This document shows positions 8,819 through 17,750 of a stretch of 64,000 nucleotides of DNA, one piece after another (position 1 is the stretch's first letter; every line of letters begins with the position of its first letter). The translations under genes and the position numbers were made by a program. Location of the stretch: positions 1 to 64,000 of the forward strand of contig NZ_WQPK01000014.1 of NCBI RefSeq assembly GCF_018785265.1, in the 5' to 3' direction. This DNA comes from Collinsella aerofaciens (GTDB lineage: Bacteria; Actinomycetota; Coriobacteriia; Coriobacteriales; Coriobacteriaceae). Below the pieces are notes generated by a model. It saw only the letters and a program-made list of their open reading frames with translations, did no database searches and was not told where the DNA came from.

Positions 8819-8918
8819 GGCTTGTCCAGGTACCGCATCTTGCCGCTCAAACCGTCGCTCGCGTACCAAAGTACGCGTCGCTCCTCTTTCGCGGCAACCT
8901 GCGGCACCTGGACAACCC
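8819..8918. repeat. Dispersed structured repeat, family A, copy 1
   Basis: This 100 bp imperfect palindrome lies between hisF and hisI. The outer arms (8819-8846 and 8891-8918) pair over 28 nt with about four mismatches. The inner core 8840-8897 contains CTCAAACCGTCGCT, a small nested stem GCGTAC/GTACGC and CGCTCCTCTTTCG. The same core recurs at 28434-28492 with only a few changes, including a paired change of TTGCCGC/GCGGCAA to TTGCCCC/GGGGCAA. A read-through frame from 8822 exists in the repeat but is not a credible gene. Confidence 0.85.
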
Positions 8919-8959
8919 TCGCCGACCTGTGGGGTTTCGTTTATGACTTGGGAGAAATG

Positions 8960-9289
8960 ATGACTGAGGTAATAGAAGCGTCTGATCTTAAATACGACGC
9001 CCGCGGGTTGATTCCTTGTGTGGTTCAGCAGTATGACACCGGCGAGGTGCTTATGGTTGCCTGGATGAATGAGGAATCGGTGGGGCTGACGCTCAAGACC
9101 GGTACCACGTGGTTTTGGAGCCGTAGCCGTCAGGAGCTCTGGAACAAGGGCGCGACGAGCGGCAATATGCAGGAGGTCAAGGAGCTCTGGGCCGACTGCG
9201 ATAGCGATACGCTGCTGGTCAAGGTCGACTCGCCGGGTCCGGCCTGCCATACCGGCAACCGTACCTGCTTCTTTAAGAAACTCGCGTAG
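8960..9289 (+). CDS. hisI: Phosphoribosyl-AMP cyclohydrolase
   Basis: The 109-residue monofunctional HisI hydrolyses [13 protein letters not shown], the signature [17 protein letters not shown], the metal-binding DCDSDTLL and the zinc cysteines in [11 protein letters not shown] are all present. ATG at 8960 (MTEVIEA) gives 5 nt spacing to GGAG at 8951-8954; ATG at 8957 is also in frame. Translation from 8822 would extend into repeat family A and is rejected. HisE is a separate gene 46 nt downstream. Confidence 0.95.
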   Translation: MTEVIEASDLKYDARGLIPCVVQQYDTGEVLMVAWMNEESVGLTLKTGTTWFWSRSRQELWNKGATSGNMQEVKELWADCDSDTLLVKVDSPGPACHTGNRTCFFKKLA

Positions 9290-9334
9290 GGCGGGCGCTC
9301 GATTAGACGCTCGGCCACCAGAAAGGATTGAACT

Positions 9335-9652
9335 ATGGGTGTGCGCACCGCAAACGTTCAGGATGGAAATATCGGAGAGACGCTGACAAGTCTGGCCGAG
9401 GTGATTCACGGTCGTCGTGATGCATCGCCGCAGGAGAGCTATACCGCGCGTCTGCTGACCGACGTCGAGGACGAGCTGCTCAAGAAGCTTGCCGAGGAGG
9501 CGAGCGAGGTGATCATGGCCTGCAAGGATAACGATCACGATCACATCCGCTACGAGGCCGGCGACCTGATCTACCACCTGCTCGTGACGCTCGAGCGCTA
9601 CGGCATCACCCTCGACGAACTGGCCGGCGAACTCAACGCCCGCCGTCACTAG
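9335..9652 (+). CDS. hisE: Phosphoribosyl-ATP pyrophosphatase
   Basis: The 105-residue all-alpha pyrophosphatase of the MazG-like superfamily converts PR-ATP to PR-AMP. Family residues are seen in SYTARLL, KKLAEEASEVIMA and RYEAGDLIYHLLV, the last two giving the acidic metal-binding helices (EExxE and ExxD). An AGAAAGGA ribosome site precedes ATG 9335. It is the last gene of the operon; its stop is 2 nt from the stop of the convergent PHP gene and no separate terminator fits between them. Confidence 0.95.
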   Translation: MGVRTANVQDGNIGETLTSLAEVIHGRRDASPQESYTARLLTDVEDELLKKLAEEASEVIMACKDNDHDHIRYEAGDLIYHLLVTLERYGITLDELAGELNARRH

Positions 9653-9654
9653 TC

Positions 9655-10566
9655 TTAGGCGAGGGGCGTGGACTCCCATTCGCCGGTAGGGTGGGGGATG
9701 TCGAAGGTTCGATAGCCGCAGTCGTAGGCGTGGGCTTGCGCTTCGCGGATATTCCAGCAGATGTCGCAGGCGCGGTGCGCGTCCGAGCCAAAGGCGATGG
9801 GTACCTCGGCGTGGGCGAAGCAACGCAACAGTCCCGTCGAGGGGTAATAGTCGTCGAGGCCCTTGCGCGGCGCGGCGGTCGAGACTTCGACACGGCGACC
9901 CGTATCGTGGGCGCATTCGGCCATCTGCTCCCAAAACGGCGCCGCGTCAAAATCGGGCGCAAAGCCTTCCTTCGAAAAGCGCATGACCAGATCGGGGTGG
10001 GCCATTACATCAAAGTTAAGCGGGCTCTCGCAGGCGCGGCACCAGTCATCGACATAGCGCTCCCACACGCCGTGTACCCCCAGGTTTTCCCAAACATGCA
10101 GGTTAGTGTCGTCGTCGATCCAGCCGCAGCGCGAATCGGATGTATCGGGGCGAGCGACGTCCTCCGTTCCCGCCGTGCCCGCGGCGCCGGCCATGATATC
10201 GCCCGGATCGCCAATCCAGTGCACACTGCCCAAGCGCACTATGGCACCCGCGGACCAGCGTTCAACCAAAGGCTCGCAACCTTCGTACCAGTCGCATTCA
10301 AAGCCATAGATAAGCTCGAGCTCCGGCGCGATCTGCGCGGCGAGCTTGCGGGCGTCCTCAAATGCTAGGCGATGCGCCGTCAGGTCGCCCTCGACAACTT
10401 GCACTTCGCAGTTGGCGTCCATGCTGGCGGGCAGGGTGAGGTGGTCGGTCGAGACCATAATGCGGCAGCCGGTGGCCGCGGCGGCGCGGATGTTCTCCTC
10501 AAACGTGGCATGGCCGTCCGAAAACGAAGTGTGGGTGTGGCAATCGATCAGCGGGCAGGCAGACAT
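9655..10566 (-). CDS. PHP-family phosphatase, probable histidinol-phosphatase
   Basis: The 303-residue protein starts with LIDCHTHTSFSDGHAT, the first PHP metal motif. It continues with VSTDHLTL, the GFECDWY strand, LGSVHWIG, DVMAHPDLV and a late FGSDAHR, which together give the trinuclear metal site of PHP phosphoesterases such as HisJ/HisK. The his operon here has no HisB-N or HisN-type phosphatase. This convergent gene, whose stop lies 2 nt from that of hisE, is therefore the best candidate for histidinol-phosphate to histidinol. The function rests on fold plus context; other PHP phosphatase roles remain possible. Confidence 0.8.
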   Translation of the reverse strand: MSACPLIDCHTHTSFSDGHATFEENIRAAAATGCRIMVSTDHLTLPASMDANCEVQVVEGDLTAHRLAFEDARKLAAQIAPELELIYGFECDWYEGCEPLVERWSAGAIVRLGSVHWIGDPGDIMAGAAGTAGTEDVARPDTSDSRCGWIDDDTNLHVWENLGVHGVWERYVDDWCRACESPLNFDVMAHPDLVMRFSKEGFAPDFDAAPFWEQMAECAHDTGRRVEVSTAAPRKGLDDYYPSTGLLRCFAHAEVPIAFGSDAHRACDICWNIREAQAHAYDCGYRTFDIPHPTGEWESTPLA

Positions 10567-10897
10567 GGCGGCTCCTTAGCGTCAAGCGAATCCGCTTCAT
10601 TGTAATGGCGCAGCTCTCAACACGCCGGGCACGCGGGGGGTCGAAATCGATTGGAAAGGCTGCGCGGCGCGCGGTGCGGCCTCGCTTGTGCTCTCAAAAC
10701 ATGTACATCAGCCTCCAAAAGCTGCAAAAAATGACATGTTTGGAGGCTGACGTACACGTTTGGCTGAGGCGGTGGAGTGTCGGTTTCTTGCGGACAAGGA
10801 AAATCGCGCTCATCGCGCGCCGCCACACTTGCGCCGCCCGCGATGTGCTAGCGTTTGGATGAACAAAACGAGCCCGCGCGGAAAGGATCCGGACCGT
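10567..10897. other. Intergenic space with a long hairpin
   Basis: No convincing gene is seen in these 331 nt between divergent genes. The main feature is an inverted repeat, GTACATCAGCCTCCAAA at 10703-10719 against 10739-10755, 17 bp with one mismatch and a 19 nt loop containing AAAAAATGACAT. It has no T-run. Promoters for the PHP gene (minus) and the LarC2 gene (plus) should also lie here, but I cannot place them with confidence. Confidence 0.6.
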
Positions 10898-11383
10898 ATG
10901 CAATGCGATAGCAAATCTCCGCTGTCCCGCGAGACCGATGCACCCGAAACCATCGTCAAGCTGGAGTGCGACATCGACGATGCGTCGCCCGAGGTGCTCG
11001 CCTATGCCGCCGACCGCTTGCGCGAGGCGGGCGCCCGCGAAGTGCACTGGCTGCCTCTCTACTGCAAAAAAGGTCGTCCCGGCTGGCGGCTGCAGGTAAT
11101 CTGCGCCCGCGAGGACATTGACCGTCTGCAGATGATCATCTTTTTGGAAACCACGACCAACGGCATCCGCCGCCAGGTTATGGAGCGCGTCTGTCTGCCG
11201 CGTCGTTTTGAGCAGGTGGCGACGCCTTGGGGCGAGGTGGCCGTTAAAGTAGCCATCCTGCCCGACGGCAGTGAGCGTGCGGCGCCCGAGTACGAGGACT
11301 GCTCCCGCCTCGCTCGCGAGCACAACGTGCCGCTCCAACGCGTGATGCAGGCGGCCCAGAGCGCGGCACTGCGATTTGAATAG
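10898..11383 (+). CDS. Stand-alone LarC C-terminal domain (nickel-pincer cofactor protein)
   Basis: The 161-residue protein matches only the C-terminal half (LarC2) of LarC, the CTP-dependent enzyme that inserts Ni into the pyridinium bisthiocarboxylate cofactor of lactate racemase. Matching segments are KLECDIDDASPEVLAY, REVHWLPLYCKKGRPG, LQVICAREDIDRLQ, FLETTTNGIRR, VATPWGEVAVKV and APEYEDCSRLA. No LarC1 domain, LarA, LarB or LarE is visible nearby. ATG 10898 is chosen because GAAAGGAT lies 10 nt upstream; ATG 10859 is an in-frame alternative. The first ~20 residues are poorly conserved. Confidence 0.8.
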   Translation: MQCDSKSPLSRETDAPETIVKLECDIDDASPEVLAYAADRLREAGAREVHWLPLYCKKGRPGWRLQVICAREDIDRLQMIIFLETTTNGIRRQVMERVCLPRRFEQVATPWGEVAVKVAILPDGSERAAPEYEDCSRLAREHNVPLQRVMQAAQSAALRFE

Positions 11384-11439
11384 CGCGGCCGGCGACTTCC
11401 CGCGCCCAGTCATATCAACCCCACCCGAAAGGACTCCCC

Positions 11440-11988
11440 ATGAAATACCTCATCGCTTCCGACATTCACGGCTCGGCATATTGGACCGAACGCCTGGTCG
11501 CCGCCATCGAGTCCGAGCAGCCCGACCGCATCGTGCTGCTGGGCGACCTGCTCTACCACGGTCCGCGCAACGACCTGCCGCGCGATTACGCCCCCAAGCG
11601 CGTGATCCCGCTGCTCAACGCCCTGGCCGACCGCATCATCGCGGTGCGCGGCAACTGTGACGCCGAGGTCGACCAGATGGTCCTCGACTTTCCCGTCATG
11701 GCCGACTACGCCACGCTGTTCGACGAGACCGGCCGCGAGCTGTTCCTGACGCACGGCCATGTCTTTGGCGCCGGCATGCACAACAGCGTCGACCACGCGC
11801 CCGCGCTGCCCGAGGGCTCCGCGCTCGTCTACGGTCACACGCACACCAAGGTTAACGAGGCAAGCGAGGCGCACCCGGGCCTGTGGCTCTTCAACCCCGG
11901 CAGCGTGAGCATTCCCAAGGACGGCACGCACAGCTACGGCATCTACGAGGGCGGCGCGTTCCGTCACGTGATCCTGGAGGAGGAGTAA
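11440..11988 (+). CDS. YfcE-type metallophosphoesterase
   Basis: The 182-residue calcineurin-like phosphodiesterase has the metal motifs in order: ASDIHGS, LLGDLLYHG, VRGNCD, LTHGHVFG and YGHTHTK, ending with the NPGSVSIPKD segment typical of YfcE. YfcE-type enzymes hydrolyse artificial phosphodiesters; their natural substrate is unsettled. ATG 11440 follows GAAAGGA. mazG starts 2 nt after its stop, so both are probably co-transcribed. Confidence 0.85.
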   Translation: MKYLIASDIHGSAYWTERLVAAIESEQPDRIVLLGDLLYHGPRNDLPRDYAPKRVIPLLNALADRIIAVRGNCDAEVDQMVLDFPVMADYATLFDETGRELFLTHGHVFGAGMHNSVDHAPALPEGSALVYGHTHTKVNEASEAHPGLWLFNPGSVSIPKDGTHSYGIYEGGAFRHVILEEE

Positions 11989-11990
11989 CC

Positions 11991-12851
11991 ATGGCGCAGC
12001 ACATGGATCAGCAAAATGCCGAGGGTTCGCGCGACCTGTCCACGCTGGTCGACGCGTCGGCCGAGCTGCAGCATCTGGTGCAGACCATCTGGCGCCTGCG
12101 TCAGCCCGATGGCTGCCCGTGGGACCGTGAGCAGACGCACCACAGCATCGGCAAGAACATGATCGAGGAGGCCTACGAGGCACTCGACTGCATCGAGGCG
12201 GACGACGCGGTTCACCTACGCGAGGAGCTGGGCGACGTGCTCATGCAGGTCGTGCTGCATGCGCAGATTGCGGCGGACGCCGGCGAGTTTACGCTGGCCG
12301 ACGTGGCGCGCGATATCGACGCCAAGCTCATCCGACGCCATCCGCACGTGTTTGGCGATGTGGATGCCGAGAGCTCCGACGAAGTGCTCAAGATTTGGGA
12401 TGAGGTCAAGCTTGCCGAGAGGGCTGCCAAGGACAAGGCCGTGGCGGCGGGCGAGGCCGCGCCCGAGGGTCTGCTCGACGGCGTGCCCACGCATCTGCCG
12501 GCGCTGATGCAGGCTCAGAAGGTGTCGCGCAAGGCGGCTGCCGTGGGCTTTGAGTGGGAGACGGTCCAGGATGTGTGGGACGAGGTCGCCGAGGAGCGTG
12601 CCGAGTTTGAGGCCGAGGCCCCTGGCTCGCCCGAGCACGAAATGGAGTTTGGCGATCTGCTCTTTGCCCTGGTCAACGTCGCGCGCAAGGAGGGTATCGA
12701 CGCCGAGAGCGCCCTGCGCGCGAGCACGGCCAAGTTTCGCCGTCGCTGGGCTGCGATGGAGCAGATGGCGGCCGATGCCCACGTGGATCTTGCCGAGCTT
12801 TCGACCCACGGCCTCAACGACCTGTGGGATGCCGCAAAGGCGGAGGAGTAA
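11991..12851 (+). CDS. mazG: Nucleoside triphosphate pyrophosphohydrolase MazG
   Basis: The 286-residue protein has two MazG domains. The first contains CPWDREQTHHS, the EEAYEALD helix and LREELGDVLMQVV, the acidic Mg-binding site. The second has EFGDLLFALVNVARKEGID. Such enzymes hydrolyse non-canonical or excess NTPs to NMP and pyrophosphate. ATG 11991 follows GGAGGAG inside the end of the preceding gene. The order mazG-eno-divIC-ppx matches the arrangement in Mycobacterium tuberculosis (Rv1021-Rv1026) with some genes missing. Confidence 0.92.
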   Translation: MAQHMDQQNAEGSRDLSTLVDASAELQHLVQTIWRLRQPDGCPWDREQTHHSIGKNMIEEAYEALDCIEADDAVHLREELGDVLMQVVLHAQIAADAGEFTLADVARDIDAKLIRRHPHVFGDVDAESSDEVLKIWDEVKLAERAAKDKAVAAGEAAPEGLLDGVPTHLPALMQAQKVSRKAAAVGFEWETVQDVWDEVAEERAEFEAEAPGSPEHEMEFGDLLFALVNVARKEGIDAESALRASTAKFRRRWAAMEQMAADAHVDLAELSTHGLNDLWDAAKAEE

Positions 12852-13028
12852 GACTGCGGGAACGACGGGCTGACACGCCTCATCGTTCTCGCTAAATTTT
12901 TCGAAAATCAAGTGTATCCCTCGGCTAACTTAGGGCATAATGCAAAAAGTGCGACATGGCTAACTTACGGAGGCGCACCGACGGTGCGCGGTCAGCCGGT
13001 CGCTTGCATCCACTACGTTTCCAAGTGA

Positions 13029-14330
<1,302 letters not shown>

Positions 14331-14402
14331 GCAGCGGCGTGTGCGGCGGCGGGGCTGACTCGGATTCGCCTCGCTTCCGCCGGGCGCTGTTGAGCACCAT
14401 TG

Positions 14403-14434
14403 GGCGCTGGGCCATATGGCTCAGCGCCTTTTTT
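14403..14434 (+). terminator. Intrinsic terminator after eno
   Basis: GGCGCTGGGCC (14403-14413) pairs with GGCTCAGCGCC (14418-14428) with one mismatch. Six T residues follow at 14429-14434. Confidence 0.85.
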
Positions 14435-14525
14435 ATGTCGAGCAAAGGCTGGCGAAGGCGGCGCGGGCGCTCGTGCTATAACTAGAATACTTAGCGCAAA
14501 CAAACCTCAACCGCACAAGGCGCAC

Positions 14526-15287
14526 ATGGATCAGATTTACGACAACAGGTACTATTCCGCCGGTTCGCGTGAGCCGTCGCCTCGCCGTGCGCGCACAGTG
14601 CAGCTCGGTGGGTCCGCCTACGCCGGCGCCGACCGCTCCACGCAGCGCCCGACAAGTACCTCGCGCCCCAATGCTCATGTGAATACTTCGTCAGATGGAC
14701 CGGTGCGCCCGGCACGTTCGTCGCATGCTCAGCGCTCGTCGGCTCAAACGCACGATAGGTCGAGCAGACCCTCGAACCGTTTTTCGGGCTCGGACTTTAT
14801 GCACTACGCCAACGACAACGCGGTGGTCAAGGCGATCTACGACTTTACCCACGGTCCTCAGCGAGGGCTATTCATCGGCATCGTCGTTGCCCTGGTGCTC
14901 GTGAGCCTGTATTTCCCCGTGCGCGACCTGTACGTGGCAAAGCGTTCGAGCGATATCTTGGCCAAGCAGGTCGAGATTCGCCAGCAATACAATGATGGGC
15001 TGCAAAAAAGTGTCGACAAGCTGCTCTCGGAGGAGGGTATCAAGGATGCGGCATCCGAGGACCTGGGCTTGGTGATGCCCGGCGAGAAGAGGATTGAAGT
15101 GCAGGGCCTGGACGGCGATTCGGATGCCTCGTCGAGCCAGAAGTCGTCGAACGCCAAGAAGGCCAGCGAAGTTGCCAAGGAAATCGAAGAAGTCGGTAAG
15201 GACGCGCCGTGGTACATCCAAGCGCTCGACATGCTGTTTGGGTTTAACGGCGTCGAGGGCCAGACGGTCGTGTCCAACGGCAAATAG
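14526..15287 (+). CDS. DivIC/FtsB-like septum formation protein
   Basis: The 253-residue protein has a long Ser/Arg/Pro-rich N-terminal cytoplasmic region (about 1-105), one transmembrane helix (LFIGIVVALVLVSLYF, about 118-133) and then a periplasm-side coiled-coil segment (KRSSDILAKQVEIRQQYN). The end GLVMPGEKRIEV is typical of the FtsB/DivIC family, which bridges FtsL and FtsQ/DivIB in the divisome. A Ser/Lys-rich acidic tail follows. ATG 14526 is the first plausible start after the eno terminator; its ribosome site (AAGG) is weak. The place between eno and ppx is the same as for the actinobacterial homologue. Confidence 0.8.
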   Translation: MDQIYDNRYYSAGSREPSPRRARTVQLGGSAYAGADRSTQRPTSTSRPNAHVNTSSDGPVRPARSSHAQRSSAQTHDRSSRPSNRFSGSDFMHYANDNAVVKAIYDFTHGPQRGLFIGIVVALVLVSLYFPVRDLYVAKRSSDILAKQVEIRQQYNDGLQKSVDKLLSEEGIKDAASEDLGLVMPGEKRIEVQGLDGDSDASSSQKSSNAKKASEVAKEIEEVGKDAPWYIQALDMLFGFNGVEGQTVVSNGK

Positions 15288-15307
15288 CGCCCGGAGGGGA
15301 GCCCGCA

Positions 15308-16312
15308 ATGACAAATTGCAAACGCTATAAGGTGGCCGCGATCGACCTGGGAACGGTGTCGTCGCGACTGGTGTTGGCGCAGGTCGAGGCCGGGGCGATT
15401 GTGGAATCGTCCAAGCATACCGAGATTACCGACCTGGGCGAGGGCGTGGACGCGACGGGTCGCTTTTGCGAGGCGGCTGTCGAGCGTGTACTCGCTGCGT
15501 GCCGCATGTTTGTGGACGAGGCACGTGCCTTTGGCGCCGCGTGCATCTGCACCACGTGCACGAGCGCCGCGCGCGATGCGTCCAACGCCGCCCTGCTGCT
15601 GGACGGCCTGCACGAGCTGGGGCTTGAGCCGCAGGTGATTCCGGGCGAGGTCGAGGCGCGCCTGACGTTTTTTGGCGTGGCGCACGACTTTGCCGGCGAG
15701 CGCATCATTGTTGCCGATTCGGGCGGCGGCTCCACGGAGCTCGCTACGGGCGTATACGCGCCGGAGCGCGGGGTCTTCGCGCTGGAGGGAACGCGTTCGC
15801 TGGACATTGGTTGCCGTCGTGTGACGGAGCGGTTTTTCTCTGCACTGCCGCCGTCGGCGAACGAGCTTGCGGCTGCCGCCGCGTGGGCAGGCGAGCAGTT
15901 CTCCGCCTATTTTGAGGGCCTGCCCAGCGACTTTGAGCGTGCCGAGCGCCTCGTTGCGGTGGGCGGTACCGTCACCACGCTCGTGGCGCTGGTCCACGAA
16001 CTGGAGCCGTACGACTCGAACTTTGTGCACCTGCGCGAGCTTACGATGGAGCAGATCTCGGCCGCCATCGATCGTATGTCTACGCTGGATGTGGAGGGTA
16101 TCGCCGCGCTACCGGGCGTGCAGTCCAAGCGTGCAGGCGTGATTCTCGCTGGCGCCGTGGTGATTCGCGAGCTCATGCGAGCCGGCGGCTACGACACGCT
16201 CACCGTAAGTGAGAACAGCCTCCTCGCCGGTATGGCCGCCACCATCAACGAGACTCTCGACGGTGCGACTCCCACCATCGCCTGGACTCCCAGCCTCAGC
16301 ACCCTCCAATAA
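15308..16312 (+). CDS. ppx: Exopolyphosphatase / pppGpp phosphohydrolase family
   Basis: The 334-residue protein belongs to the actin-like ASKHA fold. It has AAIDLGTVSSRLVLAQ (phosphate 1 loop), EVEARLTFFGVAHDF, VADSGGGSTELATG (phosphate 2 loop), RSLDIGCRRVTERF and VAVGGTVTTLVAL. The family hydrolyses polyphosphate or pppGpp; which substrate is used cannot be told here. ATG 15308 follows GGAGGGGA and lies 20 nt after the divIC stop. It is the last gene of the mazG-eno-divIC-ppx neighbourhood. A palindromic element overlaps its stop codon. Confidence 0.88.
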   Translation: MTNCKRYKVAAIDLGTVSSRLVLAQVEAGAIVESSKHTEITDLGEGVDATGRFCEAAVERVLAACRMFVDEARAFGAACICTTCTSAARDASNAALLLDGLHELGLEPQVIPGEVEARLTFFGVAHDFAGERIIVADSGGGSTELATGVYAPERGVFALEGTRSLDIGCRRVTERFFSALPPSANELAAAAAWAGEQFSAYFEGLPSDFERAERLVAVGGTVTTLVALVHELEPYDSNFVHLRELTMEQISAAIDRMSTLDVEGIAALPGVQSKRAGVILAGAVVIRELMRAGGYDTLTVSENSLLAGMAATINETLDGATPTIAWTPSLSTLQ

Positions 16313-16378
16313 GTTGCGGTGAAATACGGACTAAAATCGCCCTTTCGGGCACCAAACAGTCCCTATTCCACCGCAACT
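16311..16378. repeat. Dispersed palindromic repeat, family B, copy 1
   Basis: The left arm AAGTTGCGGTGAAATACGGACT (16311-16332) matches the right arm at 16358-16378 with two internal mismatches. The 25 nt centre holds its own small stem GCCC/GGGC. A second, perfect copy is at 60206-60274. The left arm begins in the last base pairs of the ppx stop codon. Confidence 0.8.
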
Positions 16379-16383
16379 CAACA

Positions 16384-16436
16384 GCCGGCACCTGGGGACG
16401 TTCCTTTTCTGCCGGCACTTGGGGGACAGTCCTTGG
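16384..16436 (+). repeat. Dispersed repeat, family C, copy 1
   Basis: The unit has two GCCGGCA boxes, each followed by a GGGGAC box: GCCGGCACCTGGGGACGTTCC, a T-rich spacer, then GCCGGCACTTGGGGGACAGTCC. Further copies lie at 23586-23640 and 25829-25882 (both reversed) and, as a full palindrome, at 59079-59137. This copy directly follows family B copy 1. Confidence 0.8.
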
Positions 16437-16548
16437 GTTGATATGAGCAGTCACAAAAGCCCCGTCCCAAATTAACTGTTCTGCGGTTGACGGCATCCAA
16501 AAGAAACGAGCCCGCATCCCTTGGGGACACGGGCTCGAAAGCTCCATA

Positions 16549-16633
16549 TGGTAGGGGCGGTGGGACTCGAACCCACAATCCTTGCGGCGAGAGATTTTAA
16601 GTCTCCTGCGTATGCCAATTCCGCCACGCCCCC
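16549..16633 (-). tRNA. tRNA-Leu (UAA anticodon)
   Basis: On the minus strand the gene starts GGGGGCG and ends CGCCCCT-A-CCA, so the CCA end is encoded. The anticodon stem-loop is GGAGA-CTTAAAA-TCTCT with TAA at the anticodon position. A long variable arm (class II) precedes the T-arm GTGGG-TTCGAGT-CCCAC. The length of 85 nt with CCA fits tRNA-Leu. The first acceptor pair is a G-T wobble. Confidence 0.95.
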
Positions 16634-16664
16634 GTGAGACTAGAAGTCTAGCACAAGCCGTCCG

Positions 16665-17288
16665 TTACGCGTTGACGGCCATCGAGTGTTGGCCCGACTT
16701 CTCCAGGAACTCCTGGAACTTGGCTTCGTCGCCCTTGTTCTGGTACTGCAGGGCCAGCAGGTACTCCAAGCGGCAGCGCTTGACCGGGTCGTCACCGACA
16801 TCCTCGAGCATGCGCTCCAGCTCGGGAATGTCGTTGTGGCGCTTGAGGATCATCGTGTCGTACATCAGCTGGCACTCGTGCGCAACTGCCTCGGCCTGAC
16901 CGCCCTCAAAGCCCTTGATCTCGTGCAGCAACTCCTTGGACTTTTTGCGGTCCTCCTGGCCAACATAGTAGTTAAAGGCTTTGATCACCAGGTCGACGCG
17001 CTGCATCTTGGGGAGGTTGAGCCCCAGCAGCAGGTCGAACATCTCGCTGGCACGCTCGTGGTCCTCGCGCAGCAGATAGGAGTTCAGGCGCAGGTAGTCG
17101 CGGTTGTAGCGTGGGTACAGCATGCTGGTGAGTTTGCCGTCGAGCAAACGATCGAACTCGTCCCACTGCTTGGCGGCCATCAACTGCTGCAGACGCTTGA
17201 ACGTGGTGCGTTTTTTGACGCTAAAGAACACCGACACGGCGATGCAGATGATAACGACGGCGGTCCAGAGGGTGCGGGAATCGGGCAT
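16665..17288 (-). CDS. Membrane-anchored TPR-like protein of unknown function
   Basis: The 207-residue protein begins with a short N-terminus and one transmembrane helix (TLWTAVVIICIAVSVFFSV, about residues 6-24). A cytoplasmic helical region follows, made of repeated helix pairs with TPR-like spacing (FKRLQQLMAAKQWDEF, YLLREDHERASEMF, YVGQEDRKKSKELL, LALQYQNKGDEAKFQEF). Such proteins often act as scaffolds, but no partner is evident. ATG at 17288 is preferred, with AAGGACT upstream; the longer frame from 17399 adds a segment lacking this ribosome site. It lies next to tRNA-Leu on the same strand. Confidence 0.65.
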   Translation of the reverse strand: MPDSRTLWTAVVIICIAVSVFFSVKKRTTFKRLQQLMAAKQWDEFDRLLDGKLTSMLYPRYNRDYLRLNSYLLREDHERASEMFDLLLGLNLPKMQRVDLVIKAFNYYVGQEDRKKSKELLHEIKGFEGGQAEAVAHECQLMYDTMILKRHNDIPELERMLEDVGDDPVKRCRLEYLLALQYQNKGDEAKFQEFLEKSGQHSMAVNA

Positions 17289-17451
17289 TTCAGAGTCCTT
17301 AGTCGCTCTTAAAGCGAGCGGTATGACAACACGTACTAGATGTATTATACGCAGCGTGCAAGCAAACTGGCATAAAAGCTCATCGAGGCTGAGTGCCATC
17401 GCTCGCTGCGGTACACTTACCTAAAGTAAACCTCGAAGGGAGACATTACCT

Positions 17452-17739
17452 ATGAAGAAGATCGTTTTGGCTTGCGGTGCTGGCGCTGCTACTTCCACGC
17501 TCGTTGCCCAGAAGGTCGCCACCCTGCTCGACGCCAACGGTTATGCCGACAAGTACGAGATCGTGCAGTGCGCCATCTCCGAGGCCAAGGACGCCTGCGA
17601 CGAGGGCGCTGACCTGCTGATCGCCACCACCGTTGCCCCCGAGGGCCTCACCTGCCCGTACGTGAGCGGCGTGCCTTTCATGACCGGCATGAACCGCGTC
17701 GCCGCCGAGAAGGCCGTCCTCGACGTCATGGCTCAGTAG
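17452..17739 (+). CDS. PTS IIB component, galactitol-type, unpaired
   Basis: The 95-residue protein has the IIB phosphocysteine loop VLACGAGAATSTLVA with C8 near the N-terminus, and the Rossmann-like pattern of GatB/SgcB-type IIB subunits. It would accept phosphate from IIA and pass it to a sugar in IIC. No IIA or IIC of this family is adjacent, so partners must be encoded elsewhere or the protein has a regulatory use. AAGGGAG precedes ATG 17452. The next gene, a VOC protein, starts 11 nt after its stop. Confidence 0.8.
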   Translation: MKKIVLACGAGAATSTLVAQKVATLLDANGYADKYEIVQCAISEAKDACDEGADLLIATTVAPEGLTCPYVSGVPFMTGMNRVAAEKAVLDVMAQ

Positions 17740-17750
17740 GCGCCGTCTGT

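Noticed and set aside
8822-8959. N-terminal extension of HisI into repeat family A
   Set aside because: The extra residues translate the repeat, are unlike HisI, and the ribosome site fits ATG 8960.
8132-9934. 600-residue open frame on the minus strand across hisF, hisI and hisE
   Set aside because: It spans repeat A and three his genes and has no coherent protein features; shadow frame.
16311-16436. CRISPR-like repeat array
   Set aside because: The repeats are palindromic and of two different families, without regular spacers or cas genes nearby.
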